Positions 26,109 to 34,750 of a DNA stretch of 59,597 bases are shown piece after piece. The position numbers and the translations under genes were made by a program. The notes under the pieces were generated by a model. That model worked only from the letters and a program-made list of their open reading frames with translations, was not told where the DNA came from and did no database searches. This DNA is from Betaproteobacteria bacterium UBA5582 (GTDB lineage Bacteria; Pseudomonadota; Gammaproteobacteria; Burkholderiales; Rhodocyclaceae): the NCBI GenBank assembly GCA_002425245.1, contig DILW01000195.1:1-59597 (forward strand), read 5' to 3'. How positions within the stretch are numbered: position 1 is the stretch's first letter; each line of letters starts with the position of its first letter.

Positions 26109-26118
26109 AACTCTATAG

Positions 26119-26148
26119 CCCCCAGCGTCAGCGCTGCTGGGGGTTCCT
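26119..26148 (-). terminator. terminator of the AlpA-like gene
   Basis: CCCCCAGCG...CGCTGCTGGGGG stem-loop located 17 bp after the end of the minus-strand gene, in a position to stop transcription from both sides. Confidence 0.6.
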
Positions 26149-26164
26149 CAATAACAGCACAGGG

Positions 26165-26467
26165 CTAGTTGAGGGTGCGAAGGTTGCTGGCTGTTTTGCC
26201 ATACCTACGAGCGACCTGCTCCGCTTTGGTCGGACGTCCGGGGCGTCGCGGTGTTGAATTCGGGCAGTCTGCGGCAATCGCTTGAGGCTGACGCTTTTCA
26301 TAGAGAGCATCAAGCCAGGTATCTACATCGCGCTGGCGAAAACGCAGGCGTCCGCCGAGGTTCAGACAATCGGGCAGTGAGCCGCCGTTGCTATGGCGGT
26401 TGTAAATGGTCTGGACAGATAGCCCTGTAAGGTCGGCAAGGTCTTTGGTGGTGAGAAGGCGTTCCAT
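26165..26467 (-). CDS. AlpA/excisionase-like helix-turn-helix protein
   Basis: 100 aa from the ATG at 26467 (AGGA 7 bp upstream). MERLLTTKDLADLTGLSVQTIYNRHSNGG begins a MerR-like winged helix typical of AlpA regulators and excisionases, and RLRFRQRDVDTWLDAL completes it. The C-terminal third is basic (RRPGRPTKAEQVARRYGK). In islands of this kind such proteins control integrase expression or direct excision. It is divergent from the XRE/ImmA pair. Confidence 0.85.
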   Translation of the reverse strand: MERLLTTKDLADLTGLSVQTIYNRHSNGGSLPDCLNLGGRLRFRQRDVDTWLDALYEKRQPQAIAADCPNSTPRRPGRPTKAEQVARRYGKTASNLRTLN

Positions 26468-26524
26468 GCAATCATCCTGTTCATGCCGGGACATTCCGGC
26501 TGATAGTATAGGAACGATTAGCAA

Positions 26525-26844
26525 AACTTGACCGCAGTTCGGCCAATCCGGCCGTTGGCCTAATACGCGGAATCGGGCTGCAACCTGTTGCTTACCTGCC
26601 GTTCAGCCTTGGGAGGCGATGGACGGCAGCTTTCCCATCCAGCGAATGCGAACTCCCGACTCTAAGCGGTCGTTAGCAGTGCCACCGCATCAGTGGCAGG
26701 TTGCTGAACGAACCAGTTTGGACAGCAGATCTGTGGGACTAAGCAGAGTTGCCCGCAACAACGAAACCTGGATCAGCTCATTGGCTGTAAAAAATCTGGT
26801 TGAGTAGTTTAAAAAAATTAGAAACTCTATTCATCCATTTTCGG
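26525..26844. other. intergenic between divergent regulator genes
   Basis: No gene was recognised. It presumably contains the promoter of the AlpA-like gene on the minus strand; no confident box pair was found there. Confidence 0.35.
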
Positions 26845-26873
26845 TTGAATGCTAGGCATTTTTCTGGTAGAAT
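26845..26873 (+). promoter_or_regulatory. sigma-70 promoter of the XRE/ImmA operon
   Basis: TTGAAT (26845-26850), a 17-bp spacer and TAGAAT (26868-26873), 56 bp before the XRE start codon. Confidence 0.65.
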
Positions 26874-26881
26874 CGGCTCGC

Positions 26882-26905
26882 AATGAGTAGAAAGTTGTGC
26901 TCATT
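26882..26905. promoter_or_regulatory. candidate XRE operator
   Basis: AATGAG and CTCATT form an inverted repeat with a 12-bp centre, placed over the expected transcription start of the XRE gene, as expected for autorepression. The binding protein is inferred from position only. Confidence 0.4.
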
Positions 26906-26928
26906 AATACAAGGAGAGAGGAAAAATC

Positions 26929-27291
26929 ATGCTTACGCCATTTGGCAGGTTCCTGAGAAAGCTACGGATTGATCAAGGCGAGCTGATGAAGGACATGGCC
27001 GACAAGTTGGGGGTTACCGCCTCCTATTTGAGCGCAGTTGAGATGGGCAAGAAGGCAGTTCCAGAGGCATGGCTTCCGCAGTTGTTGGAGCAATACGGGC
27101 TGCCTGATGTTGCACATCTTCGCGAGCTTGCCAATGAATCAAGGCCGGAATACAGACTTTCGATCCCTGTTGGGACTGATGATTTGAAACGCAAAACTGT
27201 TGCTGTTTTTGCTAGGGAGGTTGGTTCGATGGATGCGAAGGCTCTGAATGATTTGTTGGATGTGATGCTCAAAAAGGGAGAGTGTGAATGA
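26929..27291 (+). CDS. XRE-family repressor of an ImmR/ImmA-type pair
   Basis: 120 aa. An N-terminal HTH domain (FGRFLRKLRIDQGELMKDMADKLGVTASYLSAVEMGKK, residues about 5-42) is followed by a dimerisation tail. The stop overlaps the ImmA gene in ATGA. In ImmR/ImmA pairs the repressor is cleaved by the metallopeptidase in response to DNA damage or cell-cell signals; here it may control the island or act as an antitoxin-like module. A promoter and palindrome lie directly upstream. Confidence 0.85.
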   Translation: MLTPFGRFLRKLRIDQGELMKDMADKLGVTASYLSAVEMGKKAVPEAWLPQLLEQYGLPDVAHLRELANESRPEYRLSIPVGTDDLKRKTVAVFAREVGSMDAKALNDLLDVMLKKGECE

Positions 27292-27809
27292 CTGTTCGGG
27301 GCTTGCCTGTCCCGATTCGGGCTCGGGATGAAATTGGTCTGATTGCCCAGGTCGTCAGGCAAAAATGTAATGCCTTGGATCATCCTCGCTTCCCGATTGT
27401 GGAAGTGGTTGAGGCAATTGTTCAGGATGGATTTGAGGTGTTAGAGCATGGCGACATAGGGAGTAACTATGGCCTCACTTATCCTGATGCAAACAGGATG
27501 CTGATTCGCAAAGATACCTACGATGCAGCATGTGACGGGAAAGGCTGGGCAAGGGAGGTGATGGCTCATGAGTTAGGCCACCTGATTCTGCACCGTGGCA
27601 TCCCTTTGCCTTTTGCTTCCAAAGAGGCAGAGGAGCAAAAACACTCAATATTGGGTGACAGTGAATGGCAGGCTAATACCTTTGCCGAACTCTTGCTGGC
27701 ACCTTTGGAGGTAATACGAGGCATAGCCGATACGAGTGAAATCGCGTCCCTTTGCGGGATTAGCCAAGAAACGGCTTTTCGCCGATGGGTAGAAGCAAAA
27801 TGCCGATAA
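27288..27809 (+). CDS. ImmA/IrrE-family metallopeptidase
   Basis: 173 aa with the zinc motif MAHELGHLILH (HExxH) at about residues 88-98 and a downstream SEWQANTFAELLLAP helix supplying the third ligand, as in ImmA/IrrE peptidases. A C-terminal segment (LCGISQETAFRRW) resembles a helix-turn-helix tail. The expected substrate is the repressor encoded immediately upstream, to which it is translationally coupled. Confidence 0.88.
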   Translation: MTVRGLPVPIRARDEIGLIAQVVRQKCNALDHPRFPIVEVVEAIVQDGFEVLEHGDIGSNYGLTYPDANRMLIRKDTYDAACDGKGWAREVMAHELGHLILHRGIPLPFASKEAEEQKHSILGDSEWQANTFAELLLAPLEVIRGIADTSEIASLCGISQETAFRRWVEAKCR

Positions 27810-27995
27810 ATGATGGGGATCATTTATCGGCATCAAAAACGGTCAAGCTGGTGGAACAGCTTGGTGTTGGTTCTCCGACCGCCAGCAACGCTGATTTTCG
27901 GATAACAACGGTGTGTAGCCGCTCCATGTTATCAGTTAGAAATCATCGCGTCCAGACAGCTAAGCGTCGGCAACTTCTGCATAAGGAGAAGCCAA

Positions 27996-28091
27996 ATGGA
28001 GCAAAAGATCGTCCATGTTTGCGCTTACCCGAGATTCCGGCTGGGCCGTTGGGAGCACGTATGTTCTCATTGGCGTAGCCTTCCTCGGTAA
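27996..28091 (+). CDS. putative 31-aa small protein
   Basis: ATG with AAGGAGAA upstream opens a 31-codon frame, MEQKIVHVCAYPRFRLGRWE and on to HWRSLPR, rich in Arg, Trp, His and Cys. A strong intrinsic terminator begins 17 bp after the stop, so the segment looks like a complete small transcription unit. Family unknown. A chance frame cannot be excluded. Confidence 0.45.
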   Translation: MEQKIVHVCAYPRFRLGRWEHVCSHWRSLPR

Positions 28092-28107
28092 GCTGTTGTG
28101 ATCTAGC

Positions 28108-28136
28108 AGCCCAATGCATCAGCATTGGGCTGTTTT
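28108..28136 (+). terminator. strong rho-independent terminator
   Basis: AGCCCAATGC-atca-GCATTGGGCT, a perfect 10-bp stem followed by GTTTTG. It ends the XRE/ImmA/small-ORF unit. Confidence 0.85.
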
Positions 28137-28572
28137 GCATGGAGCAGCACTGCTTGATGAATTCTGGCTCAGCCAGTGGTTGGACTGTGTCCGTAATTTT
28201 GGCAAGCCGGTTAACGAATGACCGATCATGGTCGATGGCACCATTACAGCTGTTCCTTTATCAGCAGCCGAGCAGCAGGTAACGGGGGGCACCTCACAGC
28301 CGCCTGATTCTGAGCGGAGGCCCAAGGTCGACTTTGGCCGATTTCCCGACCTACTGGGGGTAATGTCAAACGAACTGGGGCAGGGGAACGGACGCTATTT
28401 CCGTTCCTCGGCTATTGCGGCCGGTGAGGCACCGGCCAAGCTACGTCAGTAATGGCGCGGGTTGCTTCCGGTGGCGACCTGATCCTCTACAACCGCACTA
28501 AACCTGAAGCAGTTATTGGATTTCGGAGTAAGCCAATCACGTAGCCAAGGCTATAACGTTTTGCGCTTTCGC
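28137..28572. other. intergenic, no supported gene
   Basis: About 435 bp with short frames lacking ribosome sites. Hairpins GAACGGA/TCCGTTC and GGCCGGTG/CACCGGCC occur near 28385-28440. Confidence 0.35.
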
Positions 28573-29925
28573 TCAACGCAATCCGTTTGAGGGCTGAATG
28601 GACTCCAACGGCATGGCCAAACGAAGGCTCTCGCGGTACTGTTCCGCTGGGGCTGCATGGACTATTTCCACAACAGCATCGTAGTTCGCCCGAATCACGG
28701 CCTCTATCTCCTTGAGATCGGCACGGAAAAACTCCTTGCGCCCATTGACCTTGTTGAGTCTGCCAGCCGCGAAATGGGAGTGCAGTTTGGCTTCCAGAGC
28801 GGGGGCATTGTCGGAAAACACCAAGGCATGCACATCGAAGCGGAACGGGACTGATGCATCCCCCAATTCATCTACACGGTCCATCGGTTCCAAGCGCCGA
28901 GTCATCCCGATCTTGAAGATCCCCTCCCCAAATGCCCCAATGTTAGAAATTACATAGACATATCCAGCCCGGGCGTTCTGTTCGCGGTAATCGAGCAGCC
29001 TTTCCTCTTCATCGAGTTTGCTATTTTGGTTGGAAAGCTCATTGATCCGGGTCTGCAGGTCTTCACGCTCTTGCTGGTCGTTCGTGGCACCGAGGCGCAA
29101 TTGTAGTTTCTGGAGGGCGCTGCTGAAGTGCTTACGCTCTTTTTCAATCTTGGCACGCGCCTCGCGGATCTCCCTTTCGAGCTTTTCTTGCTCGCGTTGA
29201 TCATCTCGCGCCTGCCGGGCGGCTTCTTTTTCCTCCTGGCGTTTCATCTGGTATTCGTGTGCCAGGTACAATTCCTGCAGCTTGCGCTCCAAGACGATGT
29301 CTTTCCAAAAAGCATCAATGGCATTCAACAGCTTGTTGCAGGTCTCGAATGATCGTCGAATGCGCTCTTCCATCTTCTCTAGGTTGCTGAATTTGACGTT
29401 ATCAACGCAATACTCGCTCTCGCTGTTGAATGACCTCAATGCCAGCTTCAATACATCCTTGCGCAATTTCTTCCACTGCGCCTTGGTGAGTTCGACTGGA
29501 TGGTTGTCCCATGCATCCACCTCCGCACTCAACCTTCTAGCCGTTTGTTTCTGGTCTTCTCGAATCTCATCAAGTCGATTCTTGTACTCGACGCTGTTCG
29601 TAAATTGATACTTGGGCTCATAGAGCGAAAATGACTCCAGCAGTACGGTGTCCTCTGCCCCCAAAATCTGTTGCTGAACCGTCTGAAGTCGACCACGTGC
29701 GGCCTCCAGATCTCTTTGCGCCGTGGCAGCCAGGGCCTGAACGCTAGCCACTCGGGCTTCTTCGACCAGAATCTGCTTTTGAACCTCCTGCAGCCCCAGC
29801 AATCCCAGTTCCTTCGCTTTGGTTTCTAGATCATCGTACTTGGCCTGTAGCGCCTGCAATTCGGCTTCCAACCGGGCCACGTTCGCCTTGTGCTCTGGAC
29901 CTTTGAAATAGTCAACCAATGGCAT
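28573..29925 (-). CDS. coiled-coil DUF4041 protein with C-terminal GIY-YIG (T5orf172-type) domain
   Basis: 450 aa. Residues about 15-110 and 225-320 are long charged coiled coils (ELQALQAKYDDLETKAKEL; EREIREARAKIEKERKHF). Between them lies the DUF4041 part (YEPKYQFTNSVEYKNRLDEI). The C-terminal domain has AGYVYVISN and IFKIGMTRR, the GIY-YIG-like T5orf172 signature, ending with ALEAKLHSHFAAGRLNKVNGRKEFF-type sequence carrying the family's His/Phe residues. Such proteins occur in phages and islands; a nuclease or DNA-binding function is inferred. It stands alone on its strand. Confidence 0.85.
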   Translation of the reverse strand: MPLVDYFKGPEHKANVARLEAELQALQAKYDDLETKAKELGLLGLQEVQKQILVEEARVASVQALAATAQRDLEAARGRLQTVQQQILGAEDTVLLESFSLYEPKYQFTNSVEYKNRLDEIREDQKQTARRLSAEVDAWDNHPVELTKAQWKKLRKDVLKLALRSFNSESEYCVDNVKFSNLEKMEERIRRSFETCNKLLNAIDAFWKDIVLERKLQELYLAHEYQMKRQEEKEAARQARDDQREQEKLEREIREARAKIEKERKHFSSALQKLQLRLGATNDQQEREDLQTRINELSNQNSKLDEEERLLDYREQNARAGYVYVISNIGAFGEGIFKIGMTRRLEPMDRVDELGDASVPFRFDVHALVFSDNAPALEAKLHSHFAAGRLNKVNGRKEFFRADLKEIEAVIRANYDAVVEIVHAAPAEQYRESLRLAMPLESIQPSNGLR

Positions 29926-30680
29926 TTTTTTCCTCTAACCCGCTCAACTTCCGAAATGTATGCGTATTCTGGTGAAATTAGCCACCAATAATGCTAGCAA
30001 ACTAGCCGGCGATAATGCTTCAACATGTCCACTGCAAAAGGAACTTCAGGCTGAATCGTGACAGAATGTCTTCTGCCTTTTGGCTTTGATGAGTTTTTCT
30101 TAACTGGGTTTGCAAAAAGAACGAAGCCTGGGCTCGGATCGGCGAAGCCGAACGAGCCAGGAGGCAAGCGGAGCGCGCCAGGTTAGGAGATTCAGCGGTT
30201 GATCCATCACTGCCGGAGGTTCTGCGATTCTGGTCATTGGCAATCTGCTGGTATTGCTCAGCGCGTTCTGGCCGATTTTTCAGTGACCGCTTCCCGAGTT
30301 TGCGAATGAGTGCTTCGTGCCCGAAGCGGCCGGTCGAGGCTGGACAAAGCGAACGCTCATCACGCATCACCGTCGCATATGAACATCCTGCTGGGTGAAG
30401 CAATGCCGGCGCTGGCTTGGTCTGGAGTGATGGTGGCTGCGCTTGGTGTGCGGCTGTGTACTGATGTGAGCAAGCCAACTTATGCGCAGCGCCGCAAATG
30501 AACAAATTGCTGCTGTTAAGCCCCAGGCAGTCTCAAGGGGCATAGCTGAGCTTGTATGGAGAATGGGTAGGCGGTAGTGTTCTTGTTCCCTCGGCTGGGC
30601 AAACCCGCCGAATAACGCCATCATGAACAGCGTCTACTACACATGGGATAACACTGATCTACGTGGCTGGGTCAGCCAAG
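29926..30680. other. 755-bp intergenic region
   Basis: The AT-rich first 80 bp probably holds the promoter of the DUF4041 gene. Beyond that, frames of up to 160 codons exist on the minus strand but have no recognisable domains and odd composition, so none is called. This is the junction between AT-richer island backbone and high-GC cargo. Confidence 0.4.
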
Positions 30681-32624
30681 TCAGCGTCCGCCTTGTTGCT
30701 CTTCCTGCTGGGTCATGTCGTCTTTCAGAATGCGCTGGATCTCCAGTATTGCGGCTGCGTTCTGTTGCACGCTGTGTCCTGAAATGATGACTTTCTCGGA
30801 CTGTGCGCCGGGAAGATGTGCGCTGCGGTAGGGCACAAGACCGTCATCGGAATCATCGAGGGCCACGTCGGCATTGGCCTGGGCCACGATCGAGTGATAG
30901 CGCACCTGGGCAGAGATGGGAAAGTCCGCCGCCGCGCGCACGAAAGGATCGTTCTCGTCGAGGTTGTCGACGCTATTGGGGATATGCCCCAGGCTTTCGT
31001 GGCTGCTGGCCGCCGCATTGGGCGCCAGTGTGTGGGCGAGTTCTTCGAGCACCGTAACCGGGAAGCGAATGAATCCCGCCATCCAGCGCCCCAGGCGTCC
31101 ACCTGCGACCGATGTGCCCCGGTGCGGTGCTGCGATGAAGATGGCGCGGCTGACATGCGGGAAGGGCTCGAAACGCAACATCGGATCTATGCGCTTGATC
31201 TGCTGCGGCGTCAGCCGACTGTGATCAGCAGCCAACTGCACCAGCGACTGATCGGTTGACGACACCATCAACCGTGCGATGACCCCGCCCATGCTATGCC
31301 CCACCAGTACAAGGTCGGACGATGCCGGCGCCTGGCCGGAAGGATCGAAATGCGCCAGCGTATCCCCGAGCGCTCTGCGAATCATCGCGTGGTTCAATGC
31401 GATCGGCATGTTGGTCGGGTAGTAGACCTGCCAGATCTGGTAATGCTGGCGCAGCGCCTCATCGCCCAGGATTTCGTTGGCGAGCTCTACCCAGGCTTCC
31501 GGGCTGCTGGCCAGTCCGTGCAGCATGACGATGATCCGTCGGTTCGGATCGTAGGGCTGCATCAGGTAGACGTGAGGGCGGTCGATGCCGCCCTCGCGCC
31601 CAAGCAGGCTACGAAGCGACTGCTTGTTGAACTTGGCACGAGCCAACCACACGCCGTAGCCAGCGGTGAAATTGGCCGCCAGGGGTACGCGCTGCCCGCG
31701 CAGCATGATGGCCGACTCCACATAGGGGTCATGCACCGTCAAACGGACAGTGCGGGTATGCAGCACGCTGTCCAGGTCGTCTCCATCCGGGTGCAACAAA
31801 ACCGTCATGGACGGCGCAGGCATCTCGCTCCAGGGTAGAGGCTGCTGGTTGCGTTTGGCCGCTGGACGGCCATCCCGGATGGGGGCGGAAGTCAGGGGTT
31901 CGTCCGGAATGACCGCCACAAGCTCGGCGCCAAAGCCGTCGCGCCGGTAGAGGCTACGCAATCCACGGAAAGACAGGGACGAGGCTGGCAGGAGTTCGGC
32001 TGGCACCGCCGTACTGCCCGGTAAGCGCGCGCCGCGCATATCCAGCTTCAGTTCCCAGCCTGCAATGTTCCAACTGGTCTGGTCGGACAACTGCGTCGGC
32101 ATTTGTTGCCGAACTTCGAACATGCCGGTGGCCGCATGCTCGACGGCATAGTTATACCAATCCCGCACTTGGGTCTGGCGATCCTCGAAGGCCCGCTCTC
32201 CCGGAGTATGGTCACCAAGGAACAGATAAGCATAGGCATAGCGAATCGTCTCAAGCCAGGCGGCTTGCTGCGCTGAACCGGGCTTCATGGCCTGAGCCTG
32301 CGCCAGCCATAGTTCGGACAGTGCAGCCAGGCGTCTATCCGTGGCAACCCCCGTCACGGTAGCCAAGGCCTCCGCGCACTCCGAGGAGATCGGCTTTGCG
32401 CATGCCTGCTCATCCAATGCCGCCACCCTGATGGTCTGGACAGTCGCATCGCTGAGCTTGCCACGTGTCAGGATGTCGCCGCGCTTGAGTTCGATGGCCT
32501 CCCTGGTAGGTAGCGTATGAACTTCAACCACTGGGCCGAACTCGCGCAGGATCGAGCAGCCCCCCAGCAGCAGCGGAGCAAGAGCGGCGCATGTAATGAG
32601 AAGGCAGGCCTGCGGGAACCTCAT
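30681..32624 (-). CDS. lipoprotein alpha/beta hydrolase (lipase/esterase-like)
   Basis: 647 aa. A lipoprotein signal peptide with lipobox LLGGC (Cys23) targets it to the envelope. The C-terminal half is an alpha/beta hydrolase: IVMLHGLASSPEAW (oxyanion region), GHSMGG with the nucleophile Ser, PHRGTSVAGG, and a late ISGHSVQ that may hold the catalytic His. The N-terminal half (about 30-330) is unfamiliar. The start overlaps the DUF4105 stop by 4 bp, giving a tetR-DUF4105-hydrolase operon. The substrate may be lipid or polyester, given the phasin gene in the divergent operon, but this is inference. Confidence 0.82.
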   Translation of the reverse strand: MRFPQACLLITCAALAPLLLGGCSILREFGPVVEVHTLPTREAIELKRGDILTRGKLSDATVQTIRVAALDEQACAKPISSECAEALATVTGVATDRRLAALSELWLAQAQAMKPGSAQQAAWLETIRYAYAYLFLGDHTPGERAFEDRQTQVRDWYNYAVEHAATGMFEVRQQMPTQLSDQTSWNIAGWELKLDMRGARLPGSTAVPAELLPASSLSFRGLRSLYRRDGFGAELVAVIPDEPLTSAPIRDGRPAAKRNQQPLPWSEMPAPSMTVLLHPDGDDLDSVLHTRTVRLTVHDPYVESAIMLRGQRVPLAANFTAGYGVWLARAKFNKQSLRSLLGREGGIDRPHVYLMQPYDPNRRIIVMLHGLASSPEAWVELANEILGDEALRQHYQIWQVYYPTNMPIALNHAMIRRALGDTLAHFDPSGQAPASSDLVLVGHSMGGVIARLMVSSTDQSLVQLAADHSRLTPQQIKRIDPMLRFEPFPHVSRAIFIAAPHRGTSVAGGRLGRWMAGFIRFPVTVLEELAHTLAPNAAASSHESLGHIPNSVDNLDENDPFVRAAADFPISAQVRYHSIVAQANADVALDDSDDGLVPYRSAHLPGAQSEKVIISGHSVQQNAAAILEIQRILKDDMTQQEEQQGGR

Positions 32625-33667
32625 GGATTCACCTCGTTGGCAGGGATGCCTGGCACGCCTTGTCGAATCGACATCGAGAAGTCATCCTCTGACACATCGG
32701 AAGCAAGGGCACGTTCGTTGATATGCCCCAGTGCCTGCAATTCATCGTAACGATAGCCAGGCGTCAATCCATGCATGTCGTAGACGTACCGCGCAAAATA
32801 TCCAGACAGCAGCAGGCGATAGTCCATTGGCAATGCGGGCGCAATGACCCGGGCCAGCTCGAATACGATGGTCGTGCAGTTACTGGTTAACGTGTTGTAA
32901 AAGCGCGGTTTCTGCCGCAGTTCATTGGCCGCGTTCAGAAACTCCAGAAACAACGCGCGGGCACTCGCCTGATTCATCTGCAAGCGATAGAGATAAACAT
33001 CTTCGCCTCGCGCGTTGCTGCGCGTACGCACAATGTCTCGCTCATCGGCGGCTACCAGGATCTGCTCGAACTGACGGAAGAATCCTCCTACCGCCGAGAA
33101 GGACTCATGGCGTTCCTTGCGAATTTCCAGCGAGAACACCACGCGATCACCGCCATCGAAGCCGAACGACACCAGGGTGTGGGCGATGTGCGGCCCCATC
33201 CAGTAGGAAAGCACCAAGTCGGCGCTGCGCAGACGATCCAGGTCGTATGTGCGGCTCTCCCACTGCGGGGTGTAGTCGGTTTCGCTGCGCCACTGGAAGT
33301 TGCGCACATTATTCAGGTGAACATGGTTGCCGTCGATCCTGGCCTCCAGCAACTGGGCGACATCGTCAGCCCATACACGCTGGTGTGACGGCTGCAGCGT
33401 CCCCCACCACATGAGCAGGGAGGCGGCTGCGATCACAAATGCGAATCCGGCGATGTTGCGATTGCGCCGCCCAAGCAAGCCCGCCCGCGACAAGACAACG
33501 GTCACACCCAACGTAGACCACATGGCAATGACGAACCATCGCACCACCGAAGGTCCCGGCATCTGATGCCACAGAGCCAGCGCACCCCACACAGTCAGCA
33601 GCAGTACCACAAAGCCGATCGCCAAGCCTGCAAGGGCGCGCAGGACTCTGTGCATCACTCCGCTCAT
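32621..33667 (-). CDS. DUF4105 membrane/periplasmic protein
   Basis: 348 aa with three N-terminal hydrophobic segments (about residues 10-32, 42-60, 70-90), then a periplasmic domain with the DUF4105 pattern: VRNFQWRSETDYTPQWESRTYDL, VVFSLEIRKERHESFSAVGGFF and a late YNTLTSNCTTIVF with the conserved Asn-Cys. This Cys-containing fold resembles NlpC/P60-like amidases, so an envelope amidase or hydrolase role is possible. It overlaps both neighbours by 4 bp. Confidence 0.82.
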   Translation of the reverse strand: MSGVMHRVLRALAGLAIGFVVLLLTVWGALALWHQMPGPSVVRWFVIAMWSTLGVTVVLSRAGLLGRRNRNIAGFAFVIAAASLLMWWGTLQPSHQRVWADDVAQLLEARIDGNHVHLNNVRNFQWRSETDYTPQWESRTYDLDRLRSADLVLSYWMGPHIAHTLVSFGFDGGDRVVFSLEIRKERHESFSAVGGFFRQFEQILVAADERDIVRTRSNARGEDVYLYRLQMNQASARALFLEFLNAANELRQKPRFYNTLTSNCTTIVFELARVIAPALPMDYRLLLSGYFARYVYDMHGLTPGYRYDELQALGHINERALASDVSEDDFSMSIRQGVPGIPANEVNP

Positions 33668-34299
33668 TGAGGCTGCAAAAGCTCAAGCAACAGTTGCCGG
33701 TGCGCATCCCGTAACTGCACCAGCGAGATGGAAGGACTGCCCTTGGACAGCATCGAGGAACTCAGCCACAGCACTGCGGGCGCGAGCGCCAACGGGAAGA
33801 AGTGTTCGGTCAAGACGCCTGGGCGAATGACGCCTCGGCGTATGTTGCGGTGGATGATGGTCTGCGCCCGCTCTTTCAGCCCGAGCGCAACTTCGTTGTG
33901 CCAACGCTGCACCAGCTCTGGAGTTCGGGCGCTTTCGGCCAGAAGCAGCCGGTAGATCGACATCGTGGCAGGGGAGCTGAAGGTCGCGTACAGGCGATCC
34001 AGGTAGACATCTACCAGCTCTGGCAACGTCAGATCCTCATCCGGGAGCCAGCCCTGGAAATCGCAAATCTGCTTTGTCGTGCGTTCGAGCAAGGCATGAA
34101 AAATTTCTTCCTTGCTTTTGAAGTGGGCGTAGATACCAGCCTTGGACAAGCCTGCGCATTCCGCCAGGCGCTCCATTGACACGGCGTTGTACGTCCGATC
34201 CGCGAATTCGACCAAGGCCGCGTCGAGTATTTCTTCTTTTCTGGCGACAGAGGACAGGTAGCGGCGCTTGTCGGGCGCGTCATCTTTCTTGGGTAGCAT
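33664..34299 (-). CDS. TetR-family repressor of the export operon
   Basis: 211 aa. HTH at about residues 40-62 (MERLAECAGLSKAGIYAHFKSKEEIF), then an all-helical ligand domain. It is first in the minus-strand operon and divergent from the outer-membrane factor gene across a 450-bp region with a strong promoter, the usual arrangement for local control of an efflux operon. The ligand is unknown. Confidence 0.9.
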   Translation of the reverse strand: MLPKKDDAPDKRRYLSSVARKEEILDAALVEFADRTYNAVSMERLAECAGLSKAGIYAHFKSKEEIFHALLERTTKQICDFQGWLPDEDLTLPELVDVYLDRLYATFSSPATMSIYRLLLAESARTPELVQRWHNEVALGLKERAQTIIHRNIRRGVIRPGVLTEHFFPLALAPAVLWLSSSMLSKGSPSISLVQLRDAHRQLLLELLQPQ

Positions 34300-34750
34300 T
34301 CAAAGGCTCTGTTCAAAGATCTGAGGGGTGTTCCCACGGGCCGGTCACCGGCTCTACCAGAAATCAGGGCCTTCCTTGAACCCAAGCCGGCAGCTCGAAT
34401 TGATCTGCGTCAATGACCGACGAGCCCGCTGATTGCGGTTCCCGGATTGTAACGTATAATTGAAAGCAACCGTCCAGTCGTTTGTTTTCAGATTTCACAA
34501 TGCAGATCAACACAGGGCGCGAGTGAACCCGGCACATCGGGTTACGACACAGGAAGAGCGCCCTATCAACCAGCCGGGGAACACGGGGATGCACATATCA
34601 ACAAGGAGATGAAGTGGGCTTGACAGCACTTGCAAGCAAGAAAGTAGGGCCTGCGGACACCAGCCACGAACCCCGCATTGCGGGGGTGGCAGCCATTCCC
34701 TCCTCTGCGACCAGACCCTCTTCAGCCCGATACCTGTACGGAACGTGACC
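34300..34750. other. divergent control region between tetR and the export operon
   Basis: Contains the forward promoter at 34433-34460 and a leader of about 285 nt before the outer-membrane factor gene. No gene larger than a few codons is supported. Confidence 0.4.
34433..34460 (+). promoter_or_regulatory. promoter of the export operon
   Basis: TTGCGG (34433-34438), a 16-bp spacer and a perfect TATAAT (34455-34460). The imperfectly dyadic AACCGTCCAGTCGTT follows at about 34468-34482, where a TetR dimer would block transcription start; this is a positional inference. Confidence 0.55.

Noticed and set aside
28135..28224. 29-codon frame (TTG start) reading LLDEFWLSQWLDCVRNFG
   Set aside because: Protein-like but starts inside the terminator stem without a ribosome site; possibly a fragment, not a gene.
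30020..30505. 161-codon minus-strand frame between the DUF4041 and hydrolase genes
   Set aside because: Odd Ser/Ala/Arg-rich composition, no recognisable domain and no start-site support.
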